Shown one piece after another: positions 1 to 7,838 of a DNA stretch of 40,129 nucleotides. Both the position numbers and the translations under genes were made by a program. Numbering within the stretch: the first letter of the stretch is position 1; every line of letters starts with the position of its first letter. The notes below the pieces were generated by a model. It did no database searches and had not been told where the DNA came from. It was given only the letters and a program-made list of their open reading frames with translations. The stretch spans positions 1 to 40,129 of the IMG/VR virus record IMGVR_UViG_3300046538_000190. The stretch is one strand, 5' to 3'. This stretch comes from a virus.

Positions 1-127
1 GGGCGGCAACTATTTTGCACTGCCCCCATCGCGCTGCTGGCTTATATGGGACAAGCCCGACAGAGGGTTGTCGATGGCTGATGCCGAGCTGGCGTGGACC
101 AACCTGGACAAGAACGTTCGCAGTTTC
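1..127. repeat. Terminal direct repeat (circular-assembly overlap), left copy
   Basis: Bases 1-127 are identical to 40003-40129. The reading frame of the methyltransferase runs without a break through either copy, so the two ends are the same piece of sequence. An overlap of exactly 127 nt equals a common maximum assembler k-mer and indicates a circular contig rather than a biological terminal repeat. Circularity fits either headful/cos concatemers or an episomal plasmid form. Confidence 0.95.
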
Positions 128-478
128 AGCATATCGCGCAACCCGGACGGGAAGCGCGAACACCCCACGCAAAAGCCGCTTGCGCTGATGGCGTGGTGTA
201 TCGAGCAGTTAGGAATCAAAGCAGGACAAACCATTCTTGACCCCTTCATGGGCAGCGGCACTACTGGCGTTGCTGCTGTCCAAATGGGCTGCAAGTTCAT
301 CGGCGTTGAGCGCGATCCACAGTTTTTCGATGTGGCGTGTAAGCGGATCGAACGCGCAGTCTCGCAAGGCCAATTGTTTGCCCCGGAGCCAGCCATGCCG
401 GTGCAAGCGCAAACCGCTCTTTTTGAGCCATCCGAACCCGCACGAAAGCCCGCAAGGGCGCGTCGCAAGACGGCGTGA
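1..478 (+). CDS. DNA methyltransferase (N6-A/N4-C), C-terminal part of a gene split by the contig ends
   Basis: Together with 39761-40129 this encodes one 239-aa SAM-dependent DNA methyltransferase of the N6_N4_Mtase type. Codons here start at base 2 and the stop is at 476-478. In the joined protein the catalytic TDPPYG motif is near residues 31-36, an HPTQKP segment near 135-140 and the SAM-binding DPFMGSGTTG motif near 161-170. This DPPY-first order is that of the beta class. It is the compact phage form without a long target-recognition domain. It probably methylates adenine in phage or host DNA, for restriction evasion or marking of replication or packaging. No cognate restriction enzyme is seen, so it looks like an orphan. 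The next gene, an HNH nuclease, starts 9 nt downstream, in the same rightward operon. Confidence 0.93.
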   Translation, partial: GGNYFALPPSRCWLIWDKPDRGLSMADAELAWTNLDKNVRSFSISRNPDGKREHPTQKPLALMAWCIEQLGIKAGQTILDPFMGSGTTGVAAVQMGCKFIGVERDPQFFDVACKRIERAVSQGQLFAPEPAMPVQAQTALFEPSEPARKPARARRKTA

Positions 479-487
479 GGTGACGTG

Positions 488-808
488 ATGGCCTGGTCGA
501 AAACAAGTAGGCATGAGCGGGGCTATGGGTCTGAATGGGACCGAGTGCGCAAGCGCGTGATGCAGCGCGATTGCGGGCTGTGTCAGCCGTGCCGAGAGGC
601 GGGCCGCGTCACCGTGGCCGTGGCGGTTGACCACATCGTCAGCAAGGCGCAAGCCAAGCTGCTGCACTGGAGCGACGGGCGGACCAACGCCGATGACAAC
701 TTGCGAGCCATTTGCAAGCCCTGTCACGACGAGAAGACCGCGCGCGAAACCGGCAAAACGTACCAGCCCAAGCCCACATACGGCGCTGACGGCTGGCCCA
801 TCGAGTAG
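488..808 (+). CDS. HNH endonuclease
   Basis: A 106-aa HNH nuclease. Cysteines at residues 29, 32, 35 and 76, 79 suggest a structural zinc site. The catalytic signature is DHI (48-50), then Asn71 in NADDN, then CKPCH ending with His80. Small HNH proteins of this type cooperate with the large terminase of HK97-like phages in cutting at cos sites. Here it is separated from terS (4529) by about 3.7 kb, where these genes are usually adjacent. A start at 488 (ATG) is preferred over GTG at 485 because GAGGTG at 477-482 is then at good spacing. It could also act as a homing-type nuclease; the tRNA-like element lies immediately downstream. Confidence 0.9.
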   Translation: MAWSKTSRHERGYGSEWDRVRKRVMQRDCGLCQPCREAGRVTVAVAVDHIVSKAQAKLLHWSDGRTNADDNLRAICKPCHDEKTARETGKTYQPKPTYGADGWPIE

Positions 809-814
809 CACGAA

Positions 815-909
815 GCGGTCATAGCTCAGTGGATAGAGCGCTGGCGGGCGGCCTGAAATATTGGCCTAGCTGATGCCAGAGGCGGCGGGTTCAAGTCCCG
901 CTGACCGCA
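815..909 (+). tRNA. tRNA-like gene with a 29-nt anticodon loop (possible intron or decayed tRNA)
   Basis: A near-complete cloverleaf is visible. The acceptor stem is GCGGTCA (815-821) with TGACCGC (902-908). The D arm is GCTC (824-827), loop AGTGGATA, GAGC (836-839). The anticodon stem is CTGGC (841-845) with GCCAG (875-879), and the variable region is 880-884. The T arm is GCGGG (885-889), loop TTCAAGT, CCCGC (897-901), then discriminator A909. CCA is not encoded (CCC follows). All arms are canonical except the anticodon loop, which is 29 nt (846-874) instead of 7. TTGGC at 861-865 can alternatively pair with GCCAG, giving a 9-nt loop. The anticodon therefore cannot be assigned. Options are a tRNA with a 22-nt insert, a tRNA mimic, or a decaying gene. 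Confidence 0.7.
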
Positions 910-931
910 CCCAACCAACGGAAGGAAGATT

Positions 932-1126
932 GTGACCATCAAAAAGGGCATCCCTCTCATTACCGAGCAGGTGGCCAACGGCTTCATTGTGCGCCCCGCT
1001 GATTCTCAGCGCGCCGGCTGTTTCCCTGGCGCGGACGACACGCTGGTGTTTCCGACTCTGACGGAATACACGACCTACCTGTACAAGCACTACGATTCCG
1101 ACCCTGGCAAGGTAGGTGCTCGATGA
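932..1126 (+). CDS. Small hypothetical protein
   Basis: A 64-aa protein that I do not recognise. It probably starts at GTG 932, with AGGA at 923-926 as ribosome-binding site. It is mixed polar, with an aromatic/Tyr-rich segment near residues 45-54 (TEYTTYLYKHY) and no membrane segment. Its stop codon overlaps the start of the downstream papain-like protease gene (ATGA at 1123-1126), so the two are translationally coupled and may act together. Candidate roles, such as a partner or inhibitor of the protease, are speculative. Confidence 0.7.
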   Translation: MTIKKGIPLITEQVANGFIVRPADSQRAGCFPGADDTLVFPTLTEYTTYLYKHYDSDPGKVGAR

Positions 1127-1863
1127 CCGGGCCAAAACGCAGTTACGGCTACCGGCCGGACCTGCCGGACTTCCGCGACCATATCGCGGCCGTGTCGCAC
1201 GCGCTGGCGCACAAGCTGCCGCGCCAGGTGGACCTGCGCGCCGGCATGCCGCCAGTGTATGACCAGGGCGAGCTGGGGAGCTGCACGGGTAACGCCCTGG
1301 CCGCTGCCGTCCAGCACGCCGACCCGGAGCGCGGCCAGCCGTCCCGGCTGTTCATCTACTACGCCGAGCGCGTCATCGAGCACACGGTCGCCCACGACGC
1401 GGGCGCCTGTATCCGCGACGGCATCAAGGCGCTGGCCTCGGTCGGTGTGTGTGCGGAGGCCGAATGGCCTTACGACGTGGCGAAGTTCAAGACCAAGCCA
1501 GCGGCCAAGTGCTACGAGGATGCGCAGGCCGGCAAGATCGCGGCTTACCACCGCATCACGTCGCTGTCCACGCTCAAGGCGTCGCTGGCGGCCGGCCATC
1601 CGGTCGTCATCGGCTTCACGGCCTATGAATCGTTTGAAAGCGAGGAAGTGGCCAATACCGGCGTGCTGGAGCTGCCGGCCGAGGGCGAAAGCGTCCTCGG
1701 TGGCCATGCGGTCCTGGTTGTGGGGTATGACGACGACGCCGAGCGCGTCATCGTGCGCAACTCCTGGGGCGCCGAGTGGGGACAGGCGGGCTACTTCACC
1801 ATGCCGTATGCCTACCTGACCAATCCTGGCCTGGCTGCCGATTTCTGGCAGATCGTCAAATGA
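1123..1863 (+). CDS. Papain-like cysteine protease (C1A family)
   Basis: A 246-aa protein with the full C1 peptidase signature. The oxyanion Gln48 and nucleophile Cys54 are in YDQGELGSCTGNA, His195 is in GGHAVLVVGYDD and Asn213 is in RNSWGAEWG. The catalytic set Q-C-H-N is complete, so the enzyme should be active. There is no signal peptide and no pro-domain beyond about 40 residues, so it should act in the cytoplasm or in the virion. C1A-like proteases are unusual in phages. Their substrates there are not established; possibilities are processing of a virion protein, cleavage of a host defence or regulatory protein, or delivery with the particle. It overlaps the preceding and following genes by ATGA junctions. 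Prohead maturation is less likely because a ClpP-like protease is present at 7807. Confidence 0.92.
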   Translation: MTGPKRSYGYRPDLPDFRDHIAAVSHALAHKLPRQVDLRAGMPPVYDQGELGSCTGNALAAAVQHADPERGQPSRLFIYYAERVIEHTVAHDAGACIRDGIKALASVGVCAEAEWPYDVAKFKTKPAAKCYEDAQAGKIAAYHRITSLSTLKASLAAGHPVVIGFTAYESFESEEVANTGVLELPAEGESVLGGHAVLVVGYDDDAERVIVRNSWGAEWGQAGYFTMPYAYLTNPGLAADFWQIVK

Positions 1864-2036
1864 ACGGCCTCATGCCACGCCCTGTCTGCCTGGTAGGCGG
1901 CAGGCTCCCAGGCCGCGCGACCTTGTTGGCCGTGGCCATTGCCGCCGCCATGAGCAGCCCGCCGCCAGCGCCGCCGCCTGGTAACGCTCCAGTCAAGACG
2001 GAGCGCGACCGGCCGCGCGGCGACGCCAAGCCGTAA
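1860..2036 (+). CDS. Small proline-rich protein with one hydrophobic segment
   Basis: A 58-aa ORF that starts in the ATGA overlap with the protease stop. Residues about 19-31 (ATLLAVAIAAAM) form a short hydrophobic stretch that could be a signal or anchor. It is followed by a PPPAPPPG segment and a basic/polar tail. Tail-to-head coupling with the protease suggests the two are co-expressed. The size and proline-rich tail recall Rz1-like spanins, but no lipobox cysteine is visible and it is far from the endolysin, so I do not call it a spanin. It is followed by a terminator. Confidence 0.55.
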   Translation: MNGLMPRPVCLVGGRLPGRATLLAVAIAAAMSSPPPAPPPGNAPVKTERDRPRGDAKP

Positions 2037-2054
2037 CCAGGTTTCCCGTAACCG

Positions 2055-2100
2055 ACGCCCGCCTGGCCCTTCATTGGGTCGGCGGGCGTTTCCTTTTCCA
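2055..2100 (+). terminator. Intrinsic terminator
   Basis: ACGCCCGCC (2055-2063) pairs with GGCGGGCGT (2081-2089), with an inner helix GGCCC/GGGTC. This gives a 14-bp hairpin with a one-base bulge, followed by TTCCTTTTCC. It separates the protease block from the gene at 2118. Confidence 0.8.
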
Positions 2101-2117
2101 CATCCATAAGGGACAAC

Positions 2118-3131
2118 ATGAAGCCCGAACACACACAGAACATCGCAATCCCTGGCGGTATCCGCATCCGGAGCGACGGCACCGCCGCTGGCACGCTGGT
2201 GACTACCGCATCCGGCGAGCTGCTGACGCATATCCGCCGCCTGACGTTCGACCCAATCGAGCCTGGCGGCCTGGTCTGGGCGCACCTGGAGATTCTGACC
2301 ACCGCCGACATGGTGGCGCAGCAGCCCGAACAGCCCGAGCTGGCGCCGCCAACCCTGTACGAGCGTGCCGCCGCCTTCCTGTGCCTGCAGGGTAGCGCCT
2401 CGATGCGCCTGGTGCAGTCGCACCTGGGCGTGGATGAAAGCGCGGCCCGTGACCTGGTGGCGCAGATGGTCGATGACGGCCTGGCCAGCCCGAAGTGGGC
2501 AAAGCGCGGCCGTGCGGTCCTGCGCGGTCCTGGTGAGCTGCTGCGCGTCGGCGTCGATAAGGCGGCCGGCCCGGACCAGTCGGTCATTACGCTGGCCGTC
2601 CACGCTGACGTGGGCGATGCCCTGGCCCAGCTCCAGGATGTCTATGCCAAGGCGGCGCAAGCCACGGCGCAGATGTCGGCCCTGCTGGAGGGCATGACGG
2701 ACGTAAGCGACGCACTCGACACCCTGCAGGCTTACGAGGAATCCAAGGCTATCCCGGTCAAGCCCCACATGGACGACGTGGCGGTGGACCTGTTCGCGGC
2801 CGACATGAAAGCCAAGCTCGCCGAGAAGCGGGCGCAGGGCTACGAGGGATGGGGCGACAGTGCGCTCTGCTCGGCTGACCGCCTGCGCTGCCTGCTGCGG
2901 GATGCCGTGGCCAAGGGCGACCCGGTGGACGTGGCCAACTACGCCATGATGGCCTGGGCGCGTGGTGAGATTACCGGCCCGGCTGCAGAGCAGGGCATCG
3001 TGGCTTACCGCGTTGAGAGCCGGGCGGGCAATCACTCCTTCATGGAGGCGAAGCACTGGCGCCCTAACCTGGAGCACTGCAAGGGCGCCCGTGTGCATTC
3101 CCTGATCCTGGGCCAGGAGGTGCAGGCATGA
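2118..3131 (+). CDS. Phage protein with FtsK-gamma-like winged helix and C-terminal phage domain
   Basis: A 337-aa protein with three parts. The N-terminal 60 residues form a beta-rich phage domain of unknown role. Residues about 80-135 (TLYERAAAFLCLQ through AKRGRAVL) resemble the winged-helix gamma domain of FtsK, which reads oriented DNA sequences (KOPS). The C-terminal part, about 230-295 (KLAEKRAQGYEGWGD, then KGDPVDVANYAMM), matches a domain that recurs in many phage proteins, often next to nucleotide-metabolism genes. No Walker motifs are present, so it is not a translocase. A sequence-specific DNA-binding role near packaging or segregation is an inference. The ribosome site AAGGGA precedes ATG 2118, and the stop overlaps the next gene (ATGA). 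Confidence 0.75.
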   Translation: MKPEHTQNIAIPGGIRIRSDGTAAGTLVTTASGELLTHIRRLTFDPIEPGGLVWAHLEILTTADMVAQQPEQPELAPPTLYERAAAFLCLQGSASMRLVQSHLGVDESAARDLVAQMVDDGLASPKWAKRGRAVLRGPGELLRVGVDKAAGPDQSVITLAVHADVGDALAQLQDVYAKAAQATAQMSALLEGMTDVSDALDTLQAYEESKAIPVKPHMDDVAVDLFAADMKAKLAEKRAQGYEGWGDSALCSADRLRCLLRDAVAKGDPVDVANYAMMAWARGEITGPAAEQGIVAYRVESRAGNHSFMEAKHWRPNLEHCKGARVHSLILGQEVQA

Positions 3132-3328
3132 GCAACGCTAACCGTAAGCCGTTTGTCCGTGGGCGCCTGGTGAGCCAGATCATTGTGGACGAGCTGCCGA
3201 GCGTGGCCAGCCGCTATGCCTGGGAGCGCCTGATCGTGTGCGCTGTCCGTAGTGCCTGGCGTGTGCGCCGTCCTGGTATGCCGCGTCCGGCTGCTGCTCA
3301 TTGGCTGATTGAGCGGGGTGCAGCATGA
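3128..3328 (+). CDS. Small basic hypothetical protein
   Basis: A 66-aa, Arg-rich protein with no recognised family. It starts in the ATGA overlap with the 2118 gene and overlaps the start of the 3325 gene, so it sits inside a tightly coupled three-gene set. The high positive charge (about 11 Arg/Lys) would suit nucleic-acid or protein binding. The function is unknown. Confidence 0.65.
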   Translation: MSNANRKPFVRGRLVSQIIVDELPSVASRYAWERLIVCAVRSAWRVRRPGMPRPAAAHWLIERGAA

Positions 3329-4260
3329 AGCCCGGCTCGCACGTCCGTCATGCCATCGCTGCCCTGTTCGCCCTGGATGAATCCCAGGTCCACGACTGGA
3401 GCATTGCGGCGGGCCAGGTGGCTATCTACCACCTGGGCGGTGGGGCAAGCGGCGGAATGCTGGAGGCTAACCTTTCCGTGTCCCTGTCTGCCGATGTGGA
3501 TTACGCGCGGCTGGATGGGCTGGGGGTTACTCGCTCGCGGCGCTGGCAACACCTCAACAAGGCCGGCGCGGTGCAGGAGATTGACGTCAGGCTGCTGTAC
3601 AGCCAGCACACCAAGGACCTGTTTGAGGCGCTGTCCAAGGACTTCGACTGGAAGCCGCCGAAGGCTGCCACATCGCCGACCGCTGATCGACAGCAGGGCT
3701 TTACTACCAAGCAGATGCAAGAGGCGCCAATCGGTGCCTTTTTCGTTTGGTGCAATGGCCATGTGGATTACGCCAAGGGCCTGGCGCGCAAGCTGGGCAG
3801 GCCGGACCTGGAAGTCGTCCCGTCCGCCTGGTTGCATGAGCGCCGCGTCATGGGCCTGTTGCTGCCAGTCGTAGTGGACCACGCCTACCAGCATGACGCT
3901 GCAACGCGGTGCGCCATGGAGTCCCTGCGTGTCCAGCGGGTTGGCCGTGAGGATGAGATTGCCAGGAATGGCGCCCACAAGGCTATGGGTCGTCTCGCGT
4001 CCATGGGCGCCAAAGCCAACCCGGTGCGTCCACCTGCGGAGCCAGAGGACGGCGCGGCGAAGGGCTGGCGCCAGGGCCTCGATGCTCAGTGCTTCAAGGA
4101 GCTGATGGGTTCGGCACATGCCCACATCAATGGGAGAGCCGGGACCAAGCGCCAAGAGGCGGTACACAAGGCCCTGCGCCAGGCAAACCAGGCAACAACC
4201 CACGAGGAAGCAATGGACCTCATCCGCGTGGCAGTCGTAACCCAGTCCAAGCAGTCCTAA
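3325..4260 (+). CDS. Hypothetical phage protein
   Basis: A 311-aa soluble protein that I cannot assign. It starts in an ATGA overlap with the 3128 gene. A central stretch (IGAFFVWCNGHVDYAKGLARKLGR, about residues 135-158) has the look of a nucleotide- or nucleic-acid-handling fold. The C-terminal third is Ala/Arg/Lys-rich and helical. It ends just before a small ORF and the terminator ahead of the terminase genes. No signal peptide or membrane segment is visible. Confidence 0.75.
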   Translation: MKPGSHVRHAIAALFALDESQVHDWSIAAGQVAIYHLGGGASGGMLEANLSVSLSADVDYARLDGLGVTRSRRWQHLNKAGAVQEIDVRLLYSQHTKDLFEALSKDFDWKPPKAATSPTADRQQGFTTKQMQEAPIGAFFVWCNGHVDYAKGLARKLGRPDLEVVPSAWLHERRVMGLLLPVVVDHAYQHDAATRCAMESLRVQRVGREDEIARNGAHKAMGRLASMGAKANPVRPPAEPEDGAAKGWRQGLDAQCFKELMGSAHAHINGRAGTKRQEAVHKALRQANQATTHEEAMDLIRVAVVTQSKQS

Positions 4261-4281
4261 CCACCCAGGAGTAGCAGACAC

Positions 4282-4431
4282 ATGAGTGACAAGACCACCG
4301 AAGGGGATAAGAAGCCCCAGGAGGCGCCGACGCCTCAAGACGGGGCGAAGCCTCAGCCCGCAGCCGTTCGCCCCAGCTCGGGCGTGTACGGACCGTCCCA
4401 GGCATGGCTTGACCGGCACGGGGCAGGGTAG
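4282..4431 (+). CDS. Small Pro/Gln/Lys-rich hypothetical protein
   Basis: A 49-aa ORF with AGGAG at 4267-4271 upstream of ATG 4282. It is low-complexity in its first half (KKPQEAPTPQDGAKPQP) and ends in YGPSQAWLDRHGAG. It lies 21 nt after the preceding stop and 17 nt before a terminator hairpin, which supports it as the last gene of that transcription unit. Function is unknown. Confidence 0.55.
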   Translation: MSDKTTEGDKKPQEAPTPQDGAKPQPAAVRPSSGVYGPSQAWLDRHGAG

Positions 4432-4448
4432 GGGGGGAGTGAAAAGTT

Positions 4449-4487
4449 GGGGAGGCTGTGGAGCAGGACCGATGCCTCCCCTTTCTC
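4449..4487 (+). terminator. Intrinsic terminator upstream of the terminase genes
   Basis: GGGGAGGC (4449-4456) pairs with GCCTCCCC (4474-4481), with a 17-nt loop, followed by TTTCTCTC. It sits between the small ORF and terS. Confidence 0.7.
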
Positions 4488-4528
4488 TCATAAACGTGGA
4501 CAAAAAAAGTTTTTAAGGATGCATTCGG

Positions 4529-4987
4529 ATGGAGAAGCAACGCGGGAGGAAGTCGGCAGCAGCGCTTGCCCTTCCGGGCATCGTCACGGCCATCAACGCC
4601 ACGGAGCGCCTGCCGGCCCCCGTCCACCTCAGTGATGCGGCCGCCGCTGTGTGGGTCGAAGTGGTCAACGACCAGCCGGCGAGCGCTTTCACCCCGACCC
4701 ATGCGCCGCTGCTGGAAATGTATTGCGCCCATGTGGTGCGCTCTCGCGTCCTCGATGACCAGCTCTTGAATTTCGATGTCGCCTGGATGGCGGACGACGA
4801 GGGCATGGACCGTTACGACAAGCTGCTCAAGATGGCCGAGCGGGAGAGCCGCGCCGCTTCGTCGCTCGCCACGCGCTTGCGCATCACGCGCCAGGCCATC
4901 GAGCATCCCGTCACGGCTGGCCGCAAGGTGGCCAATCAATCGAAAGCCAGAAAACCTTGGGAACTGCCCGCCGACCACGACGACTGA
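4529..4987 (+). CDS. terS: Terminase small subunit (P27 family)
   Basis: A 152-aa protein with the helical layout of P27-type small terminases. It has an N-terminal basic/Ala-rich segment, then a central region with LSDAAAAVWVEVV and a Tyr/Cys/His helix (LLEMYCAHVVRSR), and a C-terminal RESRAASSLATRLRITRQ helix followed by a basic/acidic tail. It recognises the phage packaging site and hands DNA to the large subunit. Its end overlaps the large-subunit ORF by 31 nt. Position directly before terL and length support the call. Confidence 0.9.
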   Translation: MEKQRGRKSAAALALPGIVTAINATERLPAPVHLSDAAAAVWVEVVNDQPASAFTPTHAPLLEMYCAHVVRSRVLDDQLLNFDVAWMADDEGMDRYDKLLKMAERESRAASSLATRLRITRQAIEHPVTAGRKVANQSKARKPWELPADHDD

Positions 4988-6489
4988 CGCGCGGCGAGCG
5001 CAACATCGCGTGGATCGAGGCCCATTGTGTCATTCCAGAGGGTCGGATGGTGGGCAAGGCGGTCAAGCTGACCGACAAGCAAAAGGTCTGGATACGGCGT
5101 ATTTACGACACGCCGACCCGTACTTTTATCCTGTCGATGGGTCGGAAGAACGCCAAGACGGCGCTGTCGGCCTTCCTGCTGCTGCTGCACCTGTGTGGAC
5201 CGGAAGCCGTGCCCAATGGCCAGCTTTACAGTGCCGCGCAGTCGCGCGACCAGGCGGCCATCCTGTTCGCCTTGGCGGCCAAAACCGTCCGCATGTCCGA
5301 ATCCTTGATCGAATACGTGACGATCAAGGAAACGGCCAAGATGCTGGTGTGTCCTGACCTGGGCACCGTCTATAAGGCGCTCAGCGCCGACGCGGCCACG
5401 GCGATGGGTCTGTCGCCTGCCTTCATCGTCCACGACGAGCTTGGCCAGGTGAAGGGTCCGCGTTCCGATCTGTACGAGGCTCTGGAGACGGCGAGCGCGG
5501 CCCAGGCCAACCCGCTGTCCATCATCATTTCAACGCAGGCGCCGACCGATGCGGACCTGCTATCAGTGCTGATTGATGACGCGCTGACCGAGGCCGACCC
5601 GTGCGTCAAGGTCGAGCTGTGTACGGCGCCCCTAGACATGGACCCGTTCAGCGAGGACGCCATCCGGGCGGCCAATCCGCACTTTGACGTGTTCATGAAC
5701 AAGGACGAAGTGTTCCGCCAGCAGGCCGAGGCGAAGCGTATGCCGAGCCGCGAGGCCGGTTTCCGCAATCTGATCCTGAATCAGCGCGTGGAGGCCCGCA
5801 ACCCGTTCGTGACCAGGACGGTGTGGAAGGAAAACGGCGACCCGTGCGAGGAATTCCCGCCAGGCACCAAGATTTTCGGCGGCCTGGACCTGTCCAGCGT
5901 GTCCGACTTGACCGCCCTGGTGCTGGTGGGCGAATACGACGGCCAGTTCGGCGTGAAGTCAACATTTTGGCTCCCGGAAGACGGCCTTGCCGACAAGGCA
6001 CGCGCCGACCGCGTGCCCTATGACCTGTGGGAGCAACAGGGATTCCTGAACACCACGCCTGGCGCGGCCATCGAGTACGAGTTCGTGGCCGAGTACCTGC
6101 GCACCGTGTTCGATAAGCACGACGTGGCCGCCCTGGCGTTCGACCGCTACAACATGCGTTTTCTCAAGCCGTGGCTGGTGCGGGTCGGGTTTTCCGACGA
6201 CGAGCTGGCCAAGTTTATCGAGTTTGGGCAGGGCTTCGTGTCGATGTCGCCCGCCATCCGAGAGCTGGAAACCCTGCTGCTGGGCCGCAAGCTCGCCCAC
6301 GGCAACCAGCCCGTGCTGGCCATGTGCGCGGCCAACGCCACCGTAGTGAAAGACCCTGCAGAAAACCGCAAGTTTGTGAAGGGCAAGCAATCCGGGCGCA
6401 TCGACGGCATGGTCGCCCTGGCAATGGCGGTCGGCGTGATGCCGTCCGCTCCCGAAGAAACCGCCCAACCGGAAATTATTTTCTTATGA
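4957..6489 (+). CDS. terL: Terminase large subunit
   Basis: A 510-aa HK97-type packaging motor ATPase and nuclease. The Walker A-like motif GRKNAKT is at residues 62-68 and the Walker B FIVHDE at 156-161. The RNase H-like nuclease carries acidic residues at Asp311 (GGLDLSS), Asp396 (AFDRYN) and Asp483 (GRIDG). It hydrolyses ATP to pump DNA into the prohead at the portal and cuts the concatemer. The first in-frame start is TTG 4957, inside terS and with no good ribosome site, so translational coupling to terS is likely and the exact start is uncertain. The stop overlaps the portal start (ATGA at 6486-6489). Confidence 0.96.
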   Translation: MGTARRPRRLTRGERNIAWIEAHCVIPEGRMVGKAVKLTDKQKVWIRRIYDTPTRTFILSMGRKNAKTALSAFLLLLHLCGPEAVPNGQLYSAAQSRDQAAILFALAAKTVRMSESLIEYVTIKETAKMLVCPDLGTVYKALSADAATAMGLSPAFIVHDELGQVKGPRSDLYEALETASAAQANPLSIIISTQAPTDADLLSVLIDDALTEADPCVKVELCTAPLDMDPFSEDAIRAANPHFDVFMNKDEVFRQQAEAKRMPSREAGFRNLILNQRVEARNPFVTRTVWKENGDPCEEFPPGTKIFGGLDLSSVSDLTALVLVGEYDGQFGVKSTFWLPEDGLADKARADRVPYDLWEQQGFLNTTPGAAIEYEFVAEYLRTVFDKHDVAALAFDRYNMRFLKPWLVRVGFSDDELAKFIEFGQGFVSMSPAIRELETLLLGRKLAHGNQPVLAMCAANATVVKDPAENRKFVKGKQSGRIDGMVALAMAVGVMPSAPEETAQPEIIFL

Positions 6490-7838
6490 CGCAAAACACC
6501 TGGTACAACGCCGAGCGAGTCACCCAGCCCGGCAGTGTGGTTCTGAAAGAATGGAATGCGGCACGCCAGGAGCGGCGCACGATGCTGGCCACCATGCAGC
6601 CAGGTATGACTGGCCAGCAGTTGGCCGACATGCTGCGCAGCGACAGCGGCGGCGGCCCGGTCGTGACCGAATCGTCGGCGATGCGCGTGTCGGCCGTGTA
6701 TGCCGGCGTCGAGCTGATTGCGGGCGCGATTTCCACCATTCCGCTGCGCGTGTACGAGCGCAGCGGCGGCGTCAACGGTACGCGCAAGCCGGCCGACCAT
6801 CCTTACGCCTGGCTGCTCAACGAGCAGCCGCACCCGGACTGGTCGGCGGCGGCGTTTTGGGAATTTTTCGTCGCGTCGCGGCCGTTCCGGGGTGACAGCT
6901 TCGCCGAGCTGCTGCGCCCATCGTTCCGCAGCTCCACGGTGCAGTCGATCCTGCCGCACCATCCCGACCGCGTGCAACCGTTCTATGACACCGAAATGCG
7001 CAAGTGGTATCGCGTGACTCCCTTGGTCGGGCCGCAATACATCGTGCATCCGTCCGACATGATCCAGATTCCCAGCCTGGGATACGACGGCCTGCGCAGC
7101 CCCTCGGCGATCACGTATGCCGCGCGCCAGGCGGTTGGCACGGCGATGTCGGCCAACGAATACAACGAGCGCTTTTTCACCAATGGCGCCCGCCCTGACT
7201 TTGCCATCACGACGACGGGCAAGCTGGACAAGGACCAGGTGGAAGTCCTGCGCGCAACCTGGGCAGAACGGCATGGCGGGGTGACGCGCTCGCACCTGCC
7301 GGCCGTGCTGACTGGCGGGCTGGATGTCAAGCAACTGAGCCTGTCCGCCGCAGACTCGCGCATCCTGGAAATCGTCAATTATTCGATTGAGGACATTGCC
7401 CGTTTCCTGGGCGTTCCGCCCCACATGATCGGCAAGACCGACAAGGCTTCGTCCTGGGGCAGCGGCGTGGCCAACATGGGTATGGGCTTCGTGAAGTTCA
7501 CCCTTAGCCGGCACCTGGTCAAGATTCGCCAGGAGTTCAACCGCAAGCTGTGGCCGATGCGCGAGCGCTTCTATGTGGACCACGACTTGACCGAAATCGA
7601 GCGCGGCGATGTCAAGAGCGAAAACGAGGCATTCCGCATCGCCCTGGGGCGGGCGGGGGAGCCGGGCTGGTTGACACAAAACGAGGTGCGCCACGCCAAG
7701 AACCTGCCGCCTGTAGAGGGCGGCAACAAGCTCAATGACGGCAGCGGCGCCGCCGCCAAGCCGGCAGACGACAAGACCGACCCAGCAACCACAAAGGACC
7801 AAACTGATGAGCAAACTGCAGACACTTCTGGCGAGTAA
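6486..7838 (+). CDS. Portal protein, HK97 family
   Basis: A 450-aa protein of the HK97-type portal family, which forms the dodecameric ring at one capsid vertex. Typical segments are AVYAGVELIAGAISTIPLRVYER (about 75-97), the DMIQIPSLGYDGLRSPSAI region and SIEDIARFLGVPPHMIGKTDKASSWGSG. The C-terminus is a polar low-complexity tail (Asp/Thr/Glu-rich). ATG 6486 is chosen because it overlaps the terL stop. It overlaps the protease gene by 32 nt in another frame. Confidence 0.95.
   Translation: MTQNTWYNAERVTQPGSVVLKEWNAARQERRTMLATMQPGMTGQQLADMLRSDSGGGPVVTESSAMRVSAVYAGVELIAGAISTIPLRVYERSGGVNGTRKPADHPYAWLLNEQPHPDWSAAAFWEFFVASRPFRGDSFAELLRPSFRSSTVQSILPHHPDRVQPFYDTEMRKWYRVTPLVGPQYIVHPSDMIQIPSLGYDGLRSPSAITYAARQAVGTAMSANEYNERFFTNGARPDFAITTTGKLDKDQVEVLRATWAERHGGVTRSHLPAVLTGGLDVKQLSLSAADSRILEIVNYSIEDIARFLGVPPHMIGKTDKASSWGSGVANMGMGFVKFTLSRHLVKIRQEFNRKLWPMRERFYVDHDLTEIERGDVKSENEAFRIALGRAGEPGWLTQNEVRHAKNLPPVEGGNKLNDGSGAAAKPADDKTDPATTKDQTDEQTADTSGE

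Noticed and set aside
1-127. True direct terminal repeat of a packaged linear genome
   Set aside because: Exact 127-nt overlap matches an assembler k-mer and falls inside a coding gene with unbroken frame; nothing else suggests a packaging terminus there.
1860-2036. Rz1-like spanin lipoprotein
   Set aside because: Proline-rich and short, but no lipobox cysteine after a signal segment and it is over 20 kb from the endolysin/holin genes.
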